Translations under genes and position numbers: made by a program
The notes under the pieces: model-generated
What the model saw: only the letters and a program-made list of their open reading frames with translations
The model's database searches: none
What the model was told of the DNA's origin: nothing
NCBI RefSeq assembly: GCF_000224085.1
Contig: NC_015945.1
Location: 3,526,501-3,590,500 of the forward strand
Reading direction: 5' to 3'
Length of the DNA: 64,000 nucleotides
DNA from: Allomuricauda ruestringensis DSM 13258
GTDB taxonomy: Bacteria > Bacteroidota > Bacteroidia > Flavobacteriales > Flavobacteriaceae
In this document: positions 17,012 through 25,910 of the stretch, piece by piece
How the letters are laid out: each line of letters starts with the position of its first letter
How positions within the stretch are numbered: position 1 is the stretch's first letter

Positions 17012-19218
17012 TTTTTTTTATAAAAACCAATATCATCCAAAACAACAACCCCCAAAGTATCTTTGTCAAAAACTAAATTGATGCTTTTCAGCTTGGACAG
17101 ATTCAGGCTATCGTTCCTCTTGATAAAAGAAGATATGGGAATATAACAGCTTTTCAATCGGATCTCAGAATCCTTGCCTATCATTTTCTCATCTAAAAAA
17201 TCAAACTTGGTAAACTTGGTTTTGATTTTTTTGGGAAGCCTATTCCCTTCGGTCAACTCCACCGAAGCGAAATTGCCTAAACTATCCTTGAGCATAATGC
17301 TAAAATTGAAACCCACATCTGGTAATTCAGGTTTTTCTTTACCCTCCATTTTTAACTCTGAAACATCTCCAATAGCCACGGAAAGAGCCAAAGTATCGAC
17401 AGAACCAAAGTTCTTTAAAGTATCAGGAAGAGCTATACTATAAATTGGGATGGAATCCTTGCCGATGTTCATACCATGGTTCCATCCAAGCACCAAGGCA
17501 TTGTTCTGTTGACTTCCCCCATCTCGGGCCTCCAACTCCATTTCCCTCCAGACTTTAAAATTATCAGCAAATAATTTTATGCCATTCGATGCGCTCGTTA
17601 CATCCAAATCACCTTCAAAGTTCACGAGTATTTCTTTGTAGGTATCGCTATATTGACTCAAATAATCTTCTTTGGGCAGCCAATCGCTTACCAAATCCAC
17701 ATTTTTGAACATGGACATGTAATCTTGGTTTCCCTTCAATATAGCTTCCGCAAAACCGCTTACATATACTTTGGCGACTTGACGTTGTTCTTCACCCGTA
17801 ACCAAAGGCTTAAGATTGAGCAACCACCTCATGGGTGCACCAAAATCCGACCTGCCCCATGTGGAATTAAACTGACCATGATTGGCGTGGTTCATATACA
17901 AACCTGCTTTAAAACCATCAAAATCATCTGAAAATTGTAAACGATAAAAAGGCCGCATCCCCCAAAAACTCGTCTCATCCGAGTCGTATGCACCTTGAAT
18001 TGACAAATAATTGATGTCTTCCAGACTGATTTCACGATTGTAACGGTAATCCGTTGGCGCTATGGTGATAATTCCTTTTATGCCAAAATCAAAATTGAAC
18101 TTTTCATTGCCATTGTCGGGAAACCTATCCAATTTGTTGAAAGCTGCTGCTATGGATACCGCTTCTCCACCTCTGGAATGCCCCACAAGCACAATATTGT
18201 CCATATCTACCTTATCCTTGATATCCGGGTTAGCTCCATCGTTCCATTTTTGCCATTGTTCCAAGTGTTTTAGCAAAAGCCATCCACGGGTGGGCATTTC
18301 TTTCCCCATAAAATCACCGGACCAATGCCCATTGATGAAATTCTCATCAACAGAGACGCCTATAATCCCTCTGCTGGCCAAAAGTTCTCCAAGATAGGCA
18401 TAGCCTCCATCGGAATAGTCGAGCATACTATGGTTGCCGTGCACCATCATTACCATAGGGAAAGGCCCAACTCCTTTGGGCATGTACACCCGAGCATTTA
18501 ATGGGAAGCTATCCACACCAAAGCCCCAATATTTTTCACGCCATTTCTTCTTTTTCCCTTTCCACTCAGGAAGCAATAATGAAGCATCAACTGTTGGTGT
18601 TTTTATCTTAATACCTTCTGCATATTCAGGTCGTTTTTCATCCGTTCCGCTTCCGTAGGTAAAAACTTCTACCTCAAAGTTTCCTTTTTGGGAAGGGTCT
18701 TCAATATCTCTTTCACTCAAAAAGGTAATATTGACTGTTTCTTCTGATGATGATACATCTACATAAGGATCACCATCCAAAGCATTGAATCCATAAAAAC
18801 CTAAAACTCCCAGAGCAACACCTAAAATAACAAGAACGGTCCCTTTTTTAGCATTCTTCTTTCTGACAATTTGCCAAACACCAAAAGTGAGCAAGAGTAA
18901 ACAGACAAAACCAAATAGTGCCAATCCGTAAAATAAAATCGAAGGCCATCCAAAAGCATACATCCGCATAATATAAAGTGCTAAAAAACCACCAAGAACG
19001 GTGGTCACTAGAGTAATCGGGATTTTTTTGGCGAAAGGGGCAATCCAAGTCAGCACTAATTTTAAAACGATGAGCAACAAAATGCCAATTAAGATTCCTG
19101 CGAGCATGGTTATCCAAGCGGGGTATCCAATGGCATAATGATAGCCTGCTACACCGAAAAGTATGACAACAAGAAAAGCAACGGCAAGAAATACAGGTTT
19201 GTGAAAGAGATTTTTCAT
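17008..19218 (-). CDS. Membrane-anchored alpha/beta hydrolase
   Basis: 736 residues. Residues 1-150 hold five or so hydrophobic spans (AVAFLVVILFGVAGYHYAIG, ITMLAGILIGILLLIVLKLV and others). An alpha/beta-hydrolase core follows: PFPMVMMVHGNHSMLDY near residue 255, nucleophile elbow VGHSRGGEAVS near 345 and a late HANHGQFN that probably supplies the catalytic His. The last 200 residues are beta-rich and may form a carbohydrate-binding-like domain. An esterase or lipase acting outside the inner membrane is likely; the substrate is unknown. It stands alone between convergent and unrelated neighbours. Confidence 0.8.
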   Translation of the reverse strand: MKNLFHKPVFLAVAFLVVILFGVAGYHYAIGYPAWITMLAGILIGILLLIVLKLVLTWIAPFAKKIPITLVTTVLGGFLALYIMRMYAFGWPSILFYGLALFGFVCLLLLTFGVWQIVRKKNAKKGTVLVILGVALGVLGFYGFNALDGDPYVDVSSSEETVNITFLSERDIEDPSQKGNFEVEVFTYGSGTDEKRPEYAEGIKIKTPTVDASLLLPEWKGKKKKWREKYWGFGVDSFPLNARVYMPKGVGPFPMVMMVHGNHSMLDYSDGGYAYLGELLASRGIIGVSVDENFINGHWSGDFMGKEMPTRGWLLLKHLEQWQKWNDGANPDIKDKVDMDNIVLVGHSRGGEAVSIAAAFNKLDRFPDNGNEKFNFDFGIKGIITIAPTDYRYNREISLEDINYLSIQGAYDSDETSFWGMRPFYRLQFSDDFDGFKAGLYMNHANHGQFNSTWGRSDFGAPMRWLLNLKPLVTGEEQRQVAKVYVSGFAEAILKGNQDYMSMFKNVDLVSDWLPKEDYLSQYSDTYKEILVNFEGDLDVTSASNGIKLFADNFKVWREMELEARDGGSQQNNALVLGWNHGMNIGKDSIPIYSIALPDTLKNFGSVDTLALSVAIGDVSELKMEGKEKPELPDVGFNFSIMLKDSLGNFASVELTEGNRLPKKIKTKFTKFDFLDEKMIGKDSEIRLKSCYIPISSFIKRNDSLNLSKLKSINLVFDKDTLGVVVLDDIGFYKKN

Positions 19219-19348
19219 AGGGGGAAGGTTGGTTGGTTTATTAAAATAACAACTATGAATTTAAGCATGATTTTTTAAACAATAGACTTTCAGGGGGAGA
19301 CTATATTTAGTAAACTTATTATTTAATAAACAAGTTACTCATTAAGCA

Positions 19349-19921
19349 CTAACAATAAGACACAATATAGTTTTCAAAGAAGGCTTCAACTTGATCAGTA
19401 GTTAAATCAAAATTTTGTCTGCTCTTTATCAAATAAGAACTCGAGGTTTCAATTTCAATATGTTCAAACTTTTCAGGAGAAAAATAGCGTTTAACATAAA
19501 TTCCATATGTATTGTATCGCTTTGTACAGACAACTGTTCCATCTGGGTTTATGTTATCCTTGTTTTCAATGCTTTTTTCGTCCTTGGTAGGAGAGCCAAT
19601 AAAGCCAAATGAAGAATTATTATTCTCATAATACAACTTAATCACTATCGAAGTGATGGTATTGAGAATTAATAAGAAATTTTTTGCCCCGTTTGATTTA
19701 TTCCTTTTTAGGAATCTTTGAGAATTGAGTAACTCATATCGATTTTCAGATAATCGATGGTTTTTTTGGAAAAATTTTATGATGTAAATATCGTTGTTAT
19801 GATGTTCAATTTCTATAATATATGTGATATTAAAAGAACATTTGAAACTATATAAGTCTGTAGGTACGGGTGCTTGATTATCTTTACCAACTGAATTATA
19901 ATCAAAAGTTTTACCTAACAA
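19349..19921 (-). CDS. Unknown AT-rich gene, 190 residues, TTG start
   Basis: 190 residues from TTG at 19921; an in-frame TGA lies 3 codons upstream, so no ATG start is available. The protein is polar, Asn/Lys/Ile-rich and beta-strand-like (YIIEIEHHNNDIYIIKFF, TKRYNTYGIYVKRYF, FEHIEIETSSSYLI), with no signal peptide. No family recognised. It lies 12 bases downstream of a 50-residue frame (19934-20086) on the same strand, so translation may be coupled. Its lower GC content compared with neighbours hints at acquired DNA. Confidence 0.6.
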   Translation of the reverse strand: MLGKTFDYNSVGKDNQAPVPTDLYSFKCSFNITYIIEIEHHNNDIYIIKFFQKNHRLSENRYELLNSQRFLKRNKSNGAKNFLLILNTITSIVIKLYYENNNSSFGFIGSPTKDEKSIENKDNINPDGTVVCTKRYNTYGIYVKRYFSPEKFEHIEIETSSSYLIKSRQNFDLTTDQVEAFFENYIVSYC

Positions 19922-19933
19922 TTGAAATCAATT

Positions 19934-20086
19934 CTAAAGAGGGAGGAAAGTATACGCTTTGCTTCTTTTTGCTTGAACATCGGCAAAAGACAGGACTCGT
20001 GCTTTATGCACAACAGTCTTATTCGTCCCTGGAAGTTGAGTCCTGATCGAATTCGTTTTAGATATTTTACTTTTAACTAAGCCCAT
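19934..20086 (-). CDS. Small basic protein, 50 residues, unknown
   Basis: ATG at 20086 opens a 50-codon frame starting MGLVKSKISKTNSIRTQLPG and ending RSKAYTFLPL, stop TAG at 19934-19936. It is strongly basic and has no membrane span. A perfect -7 element (TATCTTTG, minus strand, 20120-20113) lies 27 bases upstream of the ATG, and the next gene starts 12 bases after the stop. The pair looks like a two-gene unit. An alternative is that this is the separated N-terminus of the downstream gene after a frameshift. Confidence 0.5.
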   Translation of the reverse strand: MGLVKSKISKTNSIRTQLPGTNKTVVHKARVLSFADVQAKRSKAYTFLPL

Positions 20087-20112
20087 GATTGCGTTATTTC
20101 TTTATAACGTTG

Positions 20113-20120
20113 CAAAGATA
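20113..20120 (-). promoter_or_regulatory. -7 element TATCTTTG upstream of the 50-residue gene
   Basis: A perfect minus-strand match to TAnnTTTG with a TTTG (plus CAAA at 20146-20149) upstream at a slightly long spacing of 25 bases. It supports transcription of the 50- and 190-residue genes. The rest of the gap to uvrD (20121-20330) is AT-rich with no gene seen. Confidence 0.4.
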
Positions 20121-20330
20121 AACGTATTGTTTAGTAGCCGCCTCACAAACCCATCAATATTATTTATTCATAAGTATAAGAAAATAAGTATTCATTATCG
20201 TCTTTTTCTAGCGCATAGTACTGTATAAATATCGCAAATAAGCATTTTTGCACACCCAAACAGCCTCTAATTAATTAATTAGAAAATCTCTAAACCAGTG
20301 ATGGTTTTATTATCAGATAGCGAAAATTTA

Positions 20331-22661
20331 TTAGGCACTGTCCAAAACTTCAAGTTTGGCAAAACGCAGCAACAGTTTTTTGATGCCACCTTGGTCAAAA
20401 TGAATTTCAGCCTTTCTATCATTCCCCGCGCCTTCAATATTTAGTATTTTCCCTCTTCCGAATCGGGTGTGGTTCACTCGTGCACCTGTCACCAACCCCG
20501 GGTCTAAATCCATGGGTTTGGTCGGGGCTGAAATTTCAGGTTTGAGCTTCCGTAATTTCCGTAGCTGGTTTTCATTGGGCTTTTGTGTACTTGGAGGTGT
20601 CCCATTTTGGGGTTTTACCTGTCGCAGTTTGCTCTTGTCCACCTCACCAAAAATATTCTTATCGATCGTGGATTTATACCGATAACCATCGTTCACAGGA
20701 GTTAAGTTTTCTACATACTGCTCTTCTATCTCTTCCAAAAACCGACTAGGTTCGGCATCAATTAATTTACCCCATCGGTACCTGTTTTGGGTATAGGTGA
20801 GAAACGCTTGTTTTTCGGCGCGGGTAAGGGCTACGTAGAACAGCCTTCGCTCCTCTTCCAATTCACTTCGGGTGTTCATGCTCATAGCGGAAGGGAACAA
20901 ATCCTCTTCCATTCCAACAATGTACACGTACGGAAACTCCAACCCTTTTGCCAAATGGATGGTCATTAGAGCTACCCTATCATCATCCTCAATGTCTTTA
21001 TCCATATCTGTGGCCAGGGCAACGTCTTCCAAAAACTCCGTCAAACTGCCTGTGGCATCGGCAATTTCTTTTTGGCCTTCGACAAAATCCTTGATACCGT
21101 TCAAAAGCTCTTCGATGTTTTCCATCTTCGCAATACCCTCGGGAGTGCCATCTTTTTTGAACTCCAACAGCAGGCCTGTTTTTTTAGCAACATGTTCCGC
21201 TAAGGTAAAGGCATCCGAGCCCTCGTTCATAATCTGGAAACTTTTGATCATGGTAACGAAATCCGTCAACTTGCGTTTGGTTCCCGAATTGATGTTCAAA
21301 TTGAGTTTATCCAGATGCTCCATTACCTCATAAATGGAACGTCCGTAATGGTTGGCGGCCACTACAAGTTTATCAATCGTGGTCTGTCCTATCCCCCTCG
21401 TCGGAAAATTGACGACACGCTTGAGCGCTTCCTCGTCCTTAGGGTTGATAATAAGTCGTAAATAGGCCAATACATCCTTAATCTCCTTTCTTTGATAAAA
21501 TGACAATCCCCCATAAATACGATAGGGAATATCACGTTTACGCAATGCATCCTCAATGGCACGGGATTGTGAATTGGTCCGATACAACACGGCAAAATCA
21601 CCATTTTGCATCTGATTTTGCATCTTGCTCTCAAAAATGGAGCCTGCCACGTACCGACCCTCTTCGGCATCGGTAACGCTGCGGTGTATTTTTATGAGTC
21701 CGCCATCATCGTTGGAGGTCCAAACATTCTTCTCTAACTGGTTTTTATTGTTTGCGATGATAGAATTTGCTGCGCTGACAATGTTTTTGGTGGAACGGTA
21801 ATTCTGTTCCAAACGGTACATCGCTACATCGTCGTAATCCTTTTGAAAGTTGAGGATATTGTTGATGTTCGCCCCACGGAAGGAATAAATACTCTGGGCA
21901 TCGTCCCCTACCACACAAATATTTTGATAGCGGTCAGATAAAGCTTTTACAATCAAATACTGCGAATGGTTGGTATCTTGGTACTCATCCACCAAAATGT
22001 ATCGGAAACGATCCTGATACTTCATCAAAACCTCTGGAAAACGGGTCAACAATTCATTGGTCCGTAACAAAAGGTCATCAAAATCCATCGCCCCTGCCTT
22101 AAAGCAGCGATCTACATAATTCTGATATATCTCCCCCAATCTCGGGCGCTTGGCCATGGCATCGGCCTCCATCAGTTCAGGGTTCTGAAAATAGGCCTTA
22201 ACGGTAATTAGGCTGTTCTTGTAGGATGAAATCCGGTTTTGTACCTGCTTGTACTTGTAAATATCCTTGTCCAGCCCCATTTCCTTGATGATGGAAGCAA
22301 TCAAACGTTGGGAATCCTGCGTATCGTAAATGGTAAAGTTGCTAGGATAGCCCAGTTTATCACCATCAAAGCGAAGCAATTTTGCGAAAACAGAGTGGAA
22401 TGTACCCATCCAAAGATTCTTTGCTTCGGAATTACCCACAATGGTAGCAATACGTTTCTTCATTTCACGCGCTGCCTTATTGGTAAAGGTCAGGGCCAAA
22501 ATATTAAATGAGTCTACCCCTTGCTCCATCAAGTGGGCTATTCTGTAAGTGAGCACCCGGGTTTTACCAGAGCCTGCACCCGCAATTACCATTAAAGGTC
22601 CATCCTTATGCAGCACGGGGGCGCGCTGCGCATCATTCAATTCATCTATAAAATTACTCAA
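20331..22661 (-). CDS. UvrD/PcrA-type superfamily 1 DNA helicase
   Basis: 776 residues. Ordered SF1A motifs: Q motif LNDAQRAPVLH, Walker A MVIAGAGSGKTRVLTYRI, LTFTNKAAREMKKRI, Walker B ILVDEYQDTNHSQY, VVGDDAQSIYSFRGA, LEQNYRSTKNIV, and late motifs LMTIHLAKGLEFPYVYIVG and FYVALTRAEKQAFL. It unwinds DNA 3' to 5' in repair and clears recombinase. The C-terminus ends in a small Tudor-like domain (GARVNHTRFGRGKILNIEG). The start is TTG at 22661 and overlaps the end of a 15-codon upstream frame (22654-22701). Single-gene transcript. Confidence 0.93.
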   Translation of the reverse strand: MSNFIDELNDAQRAPVLHKDGPLMVIAGAGSGKTRVLTYRIAHLMEQGVDSFNILALTFTNKAAREMKKRIATIVGNSEAKNLWMGTFHSVFAKLLRFDGDKLGYPSNFTIYDTQDSQRLIASIIKEMGLDKDIYKYKQVQNRISSYKNSLITVKAYFQNPELMEADAMAKRPRLGEIYQNYVDRCFKAGAMDFDDLLLRTNELLTRFPEVLMKYQDRFRYILVDEYQDTNHSQYLIVKALSDRYQNICVVGDDAQSIYSFRGANINNILNFQKDYDDVAMYRLEQNYRSTKNIVSAANSIIANNKNQLEKNVWTSNDDGGLIKIHRSVTDAEEGRYVAGSIFESKMQNQMQNGDFAVLYRTNSQSRAIEDALRKRDIPYRIYGGLSFYQRKEIKDVLAYLRLIINPKDEEALKRVVNFPTRGIGQTTIDKLVVAANHYGRSIYEVMEHLDKLNLNINSGTKRKLTDFVTMIKSFQIMNEGSDAFTLAEHVAKKTGLLLEFKKDGTPEGIAKMENIEELLNGIKDFVEGQKEIADATGSLTEFLEDVALATDMDKDIEDDDRVALMTIHLAKGLEFPYVYIVGMEEDLFPSAMSMNTRSELEEERRLFYVALTRAEKQAFLTYTQNRYRWGKLIDAEPSRFLEEIEEQYVENLTPVNDGYRYKSTIDKNIFGEVDKSKLRQVKPQNGTPPSTQKPNENQLRKLRKLKPEISAPTKPMDLDPGLVTGARVNHTRFGRGKILNIEGAGNDRKAEIHFDQGGIKKLLLRFAKLEVLDSA

Positions 22662-22701
22662 GGGCCAGAAGCTTTTTAAACGTAGGCGTGAAATTAGCCA
22701 T
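22654..22701 (-). CDS. Possible 15-residue upstream frame coupled to uvrD-type helicase
   Basis: ATG at 22701 encodes MANFTPTFKKLLALE and stops at a TAA that overlaps the helicase start region: the helicase TTG lies inside codons 14-15. Such overlap can couple translation of a weak TTG start to an upstream ATG. It may equally be chance; no conservation evidence is available. Confidence 0.25.
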   Translation of the reverse strand: MANFTPTFKKLLALE

Positions 22702-22802
22702 TATTGATCTCTTGCTGAAATCAAGCTTTCAATTTTTATAAACACTGTTTTCGGATTTGGTCTTATTTTTAAATATATTTAACATCTTAATTAAAATAGC
22801 TG

Positions 22803-23342
22803 ATGAATTTTCACCACCTCCCCCTATTCCTTTTAATTATTGTTGCATTTTCTGGAATTTCACAAGAAACCAAATCAGGTCCCATTGTAGAAAACTATGG
22901 TGCCGTTTGGGAAATTGAAAATCCTGATTTTAAAACTGAGACCACCCAAGAGTTCAAAGTGGTTTTTGATGTGAAAGATGGACCAGAATCCGATACTGAA
23001 ATCAATAGAAATCTAAATACTGTAGCACGTTTTTTAAACATGCACGCCCAAAGTGGCGTCCCTACCTCTCAATTAAAAGCTGCACTTATTGTACATGGGA
23101 CGGCTGCAAGAAACTTACTGACGGACGAAGCTTTTCGAGACAGATACAAAGTAGACAATCCAAACCGAGAACTTGTAGCGGATTTATTGGAAGCTGGCGT
23201 TGAGGTCATTATATGCGGACAATCTTCAAAAACAAGGAATCTTCCAAAAGAAGATCTAATTCCTGGGATTAAGGTTGCCCTCTCTGCAATGACGGCCAAT
23301 ATCCAATTGCAAAACCAAGGATACCGTCCAATTAATTTATAA
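22803..23342 (+). CDS. Secreted DsrE-family protein
   Basis: 179 residues with a Sec signal (LPLFLLIIVAFSGISQ). The mature domain is DsrE/DsrF-like: FKVVFDVKDG, NLNTVARFLNMHAQSGVP, LKAALIVHGTAA and a single cysteine in VEVIICGQSSK near residue 150. DsrE-fold proteins carry or relay sulfur on that cysteine, but exported Bacteroidota versions have no proven function. The gene precedes the M20 amidohydrolase by 17 bases, so the two form an operon and may act together in the periplasm. Confidence 0.82.
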   Translation: MNFHHLPLFLLIIVAFSGISQETKSGPIVENYGAVWEIENPDFKTETTQEFKVVFDVKDGPESDTEINRNLNTVARFLNMHAQSGVPTSQLKAALIVHGTAARNLLTDEAFRDRYKVDNPNRELVADLLEAGVEVIICGQSSKTRNLPKEDLIPGIKVALSAMTANIQLQNQGYRPINL

Positions 23343-23359
23343 ACTAACTCAACCCGATT

Positions 23360-24646
23360 ATGAAGAAAATTTTAGCGCTTGCCCTTTGTTCCGCAAGTTT
23401 ATCCATGTATGCCCAAGACCATGGGCTGGAAAAAGACATCGCCGCTGTCGAATCCAAAGTAATCGAATGGCGACGCGATATGCACCAACACCCCGAACTG
23501 AGTAACAGAGAGTTCAAAACGGCTGAAAAAATCGCCGCTCATTTAAAATCTTTGGGTATCGAAGTACAAACAGGGGTTGCCCATACGGGTGTAGTCGGAC
23601 TTTTAAAAGGAGACCACCCCGGAAAAGTCGTTGCCCTTAGAGCTGATATTGATGCATTGCCTGTTACCGAAAGAAATGACCTTCCCTTTAAATCTGAAGT
23701 TACATCCGAGTATTTAGGTGAAGAAGTCGGTGTGATGCATGCTTGCGGACACGATACCCACATTGCCATTATGATGGGAACTGCAGAGGTTTTGGCCAAA
23801 AACAAGGATAAAATCCACGGAACCATCAAATTTATATTTCAGCCTGCCGAAGAAGGAGCACCTCCTGGGGAAGAAGGTGGTGCCGCGCTTATGGTAAAGG
23901 AAGGTGTACTTGAAAACCCGAAAGTGGATGCCATTTATGGGCTTCATATTGGTTCCTACCTACCTGTAGGGCACATTGCCTATAAACCAGGCGGAGCCTT
24001 GGCTGCCGCACAGCGATTTGTTGTCAAAATCAAAGGAAAACAATCCCACGGTTCCCAACCTTGGGGAGGAATCGACCCAATTTTTGTAGCCTCCAAAATT
24101 GTAGATGGCTACCAATCCATCATCAGCCGTGAATTGGAATTGACCAAGGAAGCTGCTGTAATCACCGTTGGAAAAATCAGTGGTGGTGTTCGTAACAACA
24201 TTATTCCAGAAAGCGCAGAACTTATTGGAACCATCCGAACATTGGATTACGATATGCAAAAGCAAGTAAATGACCGAATGATAGAAATGGCAGAAACCAT
24301 TGCCAAAGCGTATCGCGCCGAAGCAACTGTGGAAATTGCCAAAGGGGTGCCAATCACCTATAATGATACCGACTTGACCGCAGCATCGCTTCCAAGTCTT
24401 CAAGAAGTGGCCGGTGCCGAAAATGTACATTTGATCAAAGCCATAACTGGAGCTGAGGATTTTTCGTTCTACCAAGAAAAAATTCCAGGTTTCTTTTACA
24501 TTTTGGGCGGTAAAGACCCAAACGCTGGTCCCGATGAGCATTTTCCCCACCACACGCCTGATTTCAAAATTGATGACAGCGGCCTGCAATTGGGCGTAAA
24601 AGCTATGACCGAAATTGCTTTGGATTATTTGGACAGAAGTAAATAG
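23360..24646 (+). CDS. Exported M20-family amidohydrolase
   Basis: 428 residues with a signal peptide ending SMYAQ. Metal-binding and catalytic features of the M20D (hippurate / IAA-amino acid hydrolase type) family: ADIDALPV near residue 95, HACGHDTH near 130, PAEEGAPPGEEGG near 168, GLHIGSYLPVG near 195 and ITGAEDFSFY near 365. It hydrolyses N-acyl amino acids or small peptides with a dinuclear metal centre, here in the periplasm. Second gene of an operon with the DsrE protein. An IS110 element is inserted just 25 bases after its stop. Confidence 0.92.
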   Translation: MKKILALALCSASLSMYAQDHGLEKDIAAVESKVIEWRRDMHQHPELSNREFKTAEKIAAHLKSLGIEVQTGVAHTGVVGLLKGDHPGKVVALRADIDALPVTERNDLPFKSEVTSEYLGEEVGVMHACGHDTHIAIMMGTAEVLAKNKDKIHGTIKFIFQPAEEGAPPGEEGGAALMVKEGVLENPKVDAIYGLHIGSYLPVGHIAYKPGGALAAAQRFVVKIKGKQSHGSQPWGGIDPIFVASKIVDGYQSIISRELELTKEAAVITVGKISGGVRNNIIPESAELIGTIRTLDYDMQKQVNDRMIEMAETIAKAYRAEATVEIAKGVPITYNDTDLTAASLPSLQEVAGAENVHLIKAITGAEDFSFYQEKIPGFFYILGGKDPNAGPDEHFPHHTPDFKIDDSGLQLGVKAMTEIALDYLDRSK

Positions 24647-24675
24647 ATTCTATTTCAAACCCGTCATTTCGATTT

Positions 24676-25662
24676 CTATGACGCAACCAAACGATTTTGA
24701 TAAAAAGCTTGGTTTTTTATTAGTGCAAAAATAAGGTGGATGATTTTGTTCCTTACGGCGTTTAAGACACTCATTTTGTTTTTGCCCTCATTTACCTTTC
24801 TCTTGTAATAAAGGGCCAGGTCATTTTCTAACCTGATAGCGCTCATTGCACCAAGGTGCAATAATTTTTTCAACGATTTATCAGCTAAGTTCGACACCCT
24901 GTTCCGCCCAAATATAGATGTTCCGGAGGTGTTTTGAAAAGGTGCCACACCACAGTAACAAGCTAATTTCCTTGGTTGGGTTATGCTCTTAAATTCATTT
25001 GTCTTCACAAGAATGTTCCAGCACAGGACATCGCCAACACCGGGAATGGATTTTAATTGCCTGCTCAATGTATTTAGCTTGGTGTCCGATTTCAGAAGGG
25101 CCCTGACCTGCTGTTCAATGGCCTTTACTTGAACAGTCAATTCTTTGATCAATCTGTTGTTCTGTTCAATTATGTGCTTGGCCAATTTTTGATTCCCAAG
25201 AACCATTAATTCTTTGTTCTTGGTCTTTAGTTGTTTTCTTTGGTTGATTCTAAAACCTCTCTCGGACAAAAGGATCTGAAGGTCTTCGATAACGTTTCTC
25301 TTTTGGACATAGGTTTTGGTCTCAGTGTAGTTCTTCTTTATAAAATGTGCAATTCTAACAGCATCTACTTTATCGTTTTTGCCCCTGACAAGTCCAAGGC
25401 TCCGCTTTAAGTGCAACGGATTTACCACATAAAAATCACAATCCATATCAGCAAGGACACTCATTAACGACCAAGTATATTTCCCTGTGTTCTCAGCACA
25501 GATATGATAGCTTATGTTCTCTTCCAACAGGGCATTAAAGAACCGGGCTATATCCTTTTCCCTGTTTTTGACAATAAAAGATCTTGACCGCTCACTGAGC
25601 AGGCAAATGTCCAAAGTATCTTTACTCACATCGATACCTATAAAATTCAGTTCTGTTTCCAT
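24676..25662 (-). CDS. IS110-family DEDD transposase
   Basis: 328 residues. The N-terminal RuvC-like DEDD domain starts FIGIDVSKDTLDICLL (D11), with later acidic residues in ICAENTGKY and KNDKVDAVRIAHF. A coiled middle leads to the C-terminal Transposase_20 domain: LKSIPGVGDVLCWNIL (helix-hairpin-helix) and CGVAPFQNTSGTSIFGR, whose serine is the proposed nucleophile. IS110 enzymes are RNA-guided recombinases that use a bridge RNA from the element's own noncoding end. Length is normal and the frame is uninterrupted, so the element may still be active. Confidence 0.95.
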   Translation of the reverse strand: METELNFIGIDVSKDTLDICLLSERSRSFIVKNREKDIARFFNALLEENISYHICAENTGKYTWSLMSVLADMDCDFYVVNPLHLKRSLGLVRGKNDKVDAVRIAHFIKKNYTETKTYVQKRNVIEDLQILLSERGFRINQRKQLKTKNKELMVLGNQKLAKHIIEQNNRLIKELTVQVKAIEQQVRALLKSDTKLNTLSRQLKSIPGVGDVLCWNILVKTNEFKSITQPRKLACYCGVAPFQNTSGTSIFGRNRVSNLADKSLKKLLHLGAMSAIRLENDLALYYKRKVNEGKNKMSVLNAVRNKIIHLIFALIKNQAFYQNRLVAS

Positions 25663-25684
25663 ATCTTTGGTTTAAGTGAAAAAA

Positions 25685-25820
25685 TGATAAGCTCAACTCC
25701 TTAATAATGGGATCTGGGTCCCGAATTTCTAATTTGAGTTTATTATCAAAGCGGAAGAAATCTAAATCGAATTATAAGCTCTAAAACTTGGAGTGAATTG
25801 ATAGTGTATTTCTTCCGTTT
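25685..25820 (-). ncRNA. Candidate IS110 bridge RNA
   Basis: The region between the left end and the transposase ATG folds into two looped stems when read in transposase direction. First stem: CGGAAGAAAT/ATTTCTTCCG (25817-25808 with 25761-25752) enclosing 46 bases with an inner CTC/GAG hairpin, the likely target-binding loop. Second stem: TGATAA/TTATCA plus AACTC/GAGTT (25748-25736 with 25699-25685) enclosing GGGA/TCCC, the likely donor-binding loop. Loop segments match element ends and flank: TTCGATTT against 24668-24675, TAGAAAT against the right end, and 12 of 15 bases against 25843-25857. Position and shape match known IS110 bridge RNAs; expression is inferred. Confidence 0.65.
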
Positions 25821-25910
25821 TTAAATATAATATTTCAAAGCACCAATCTAAAGGAGTGATTTTTCAAGAAAATCGAAGAAAAATTATATCGAGAATTAAA
25901 AGTTGAAATT

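Larger units (their letters stand above)
24674..25860 (-). mobile_element. IS110-family insertion sequence, about 1.19 kb
   Basis: Ends were inferred by comparing flanks. GATTT occurs at both junctions (24671-24675 and 25858-25862), so the crossover lies somewhere within those 5 bases. Joining the flanks restores a 9-bp inverted repeat, TTCGATTTT / AAAATCGAA, around TCAAG, supporting the boundaries. There are no terminal inverted repeats, as expected for IS110. It contains one transposase gene with a long structured 5' noncoding region (25663-25860) and almost no 3' noncoding sequence. The transposase stop sits at the boundary. It looks intact. Confidence 0.72.
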
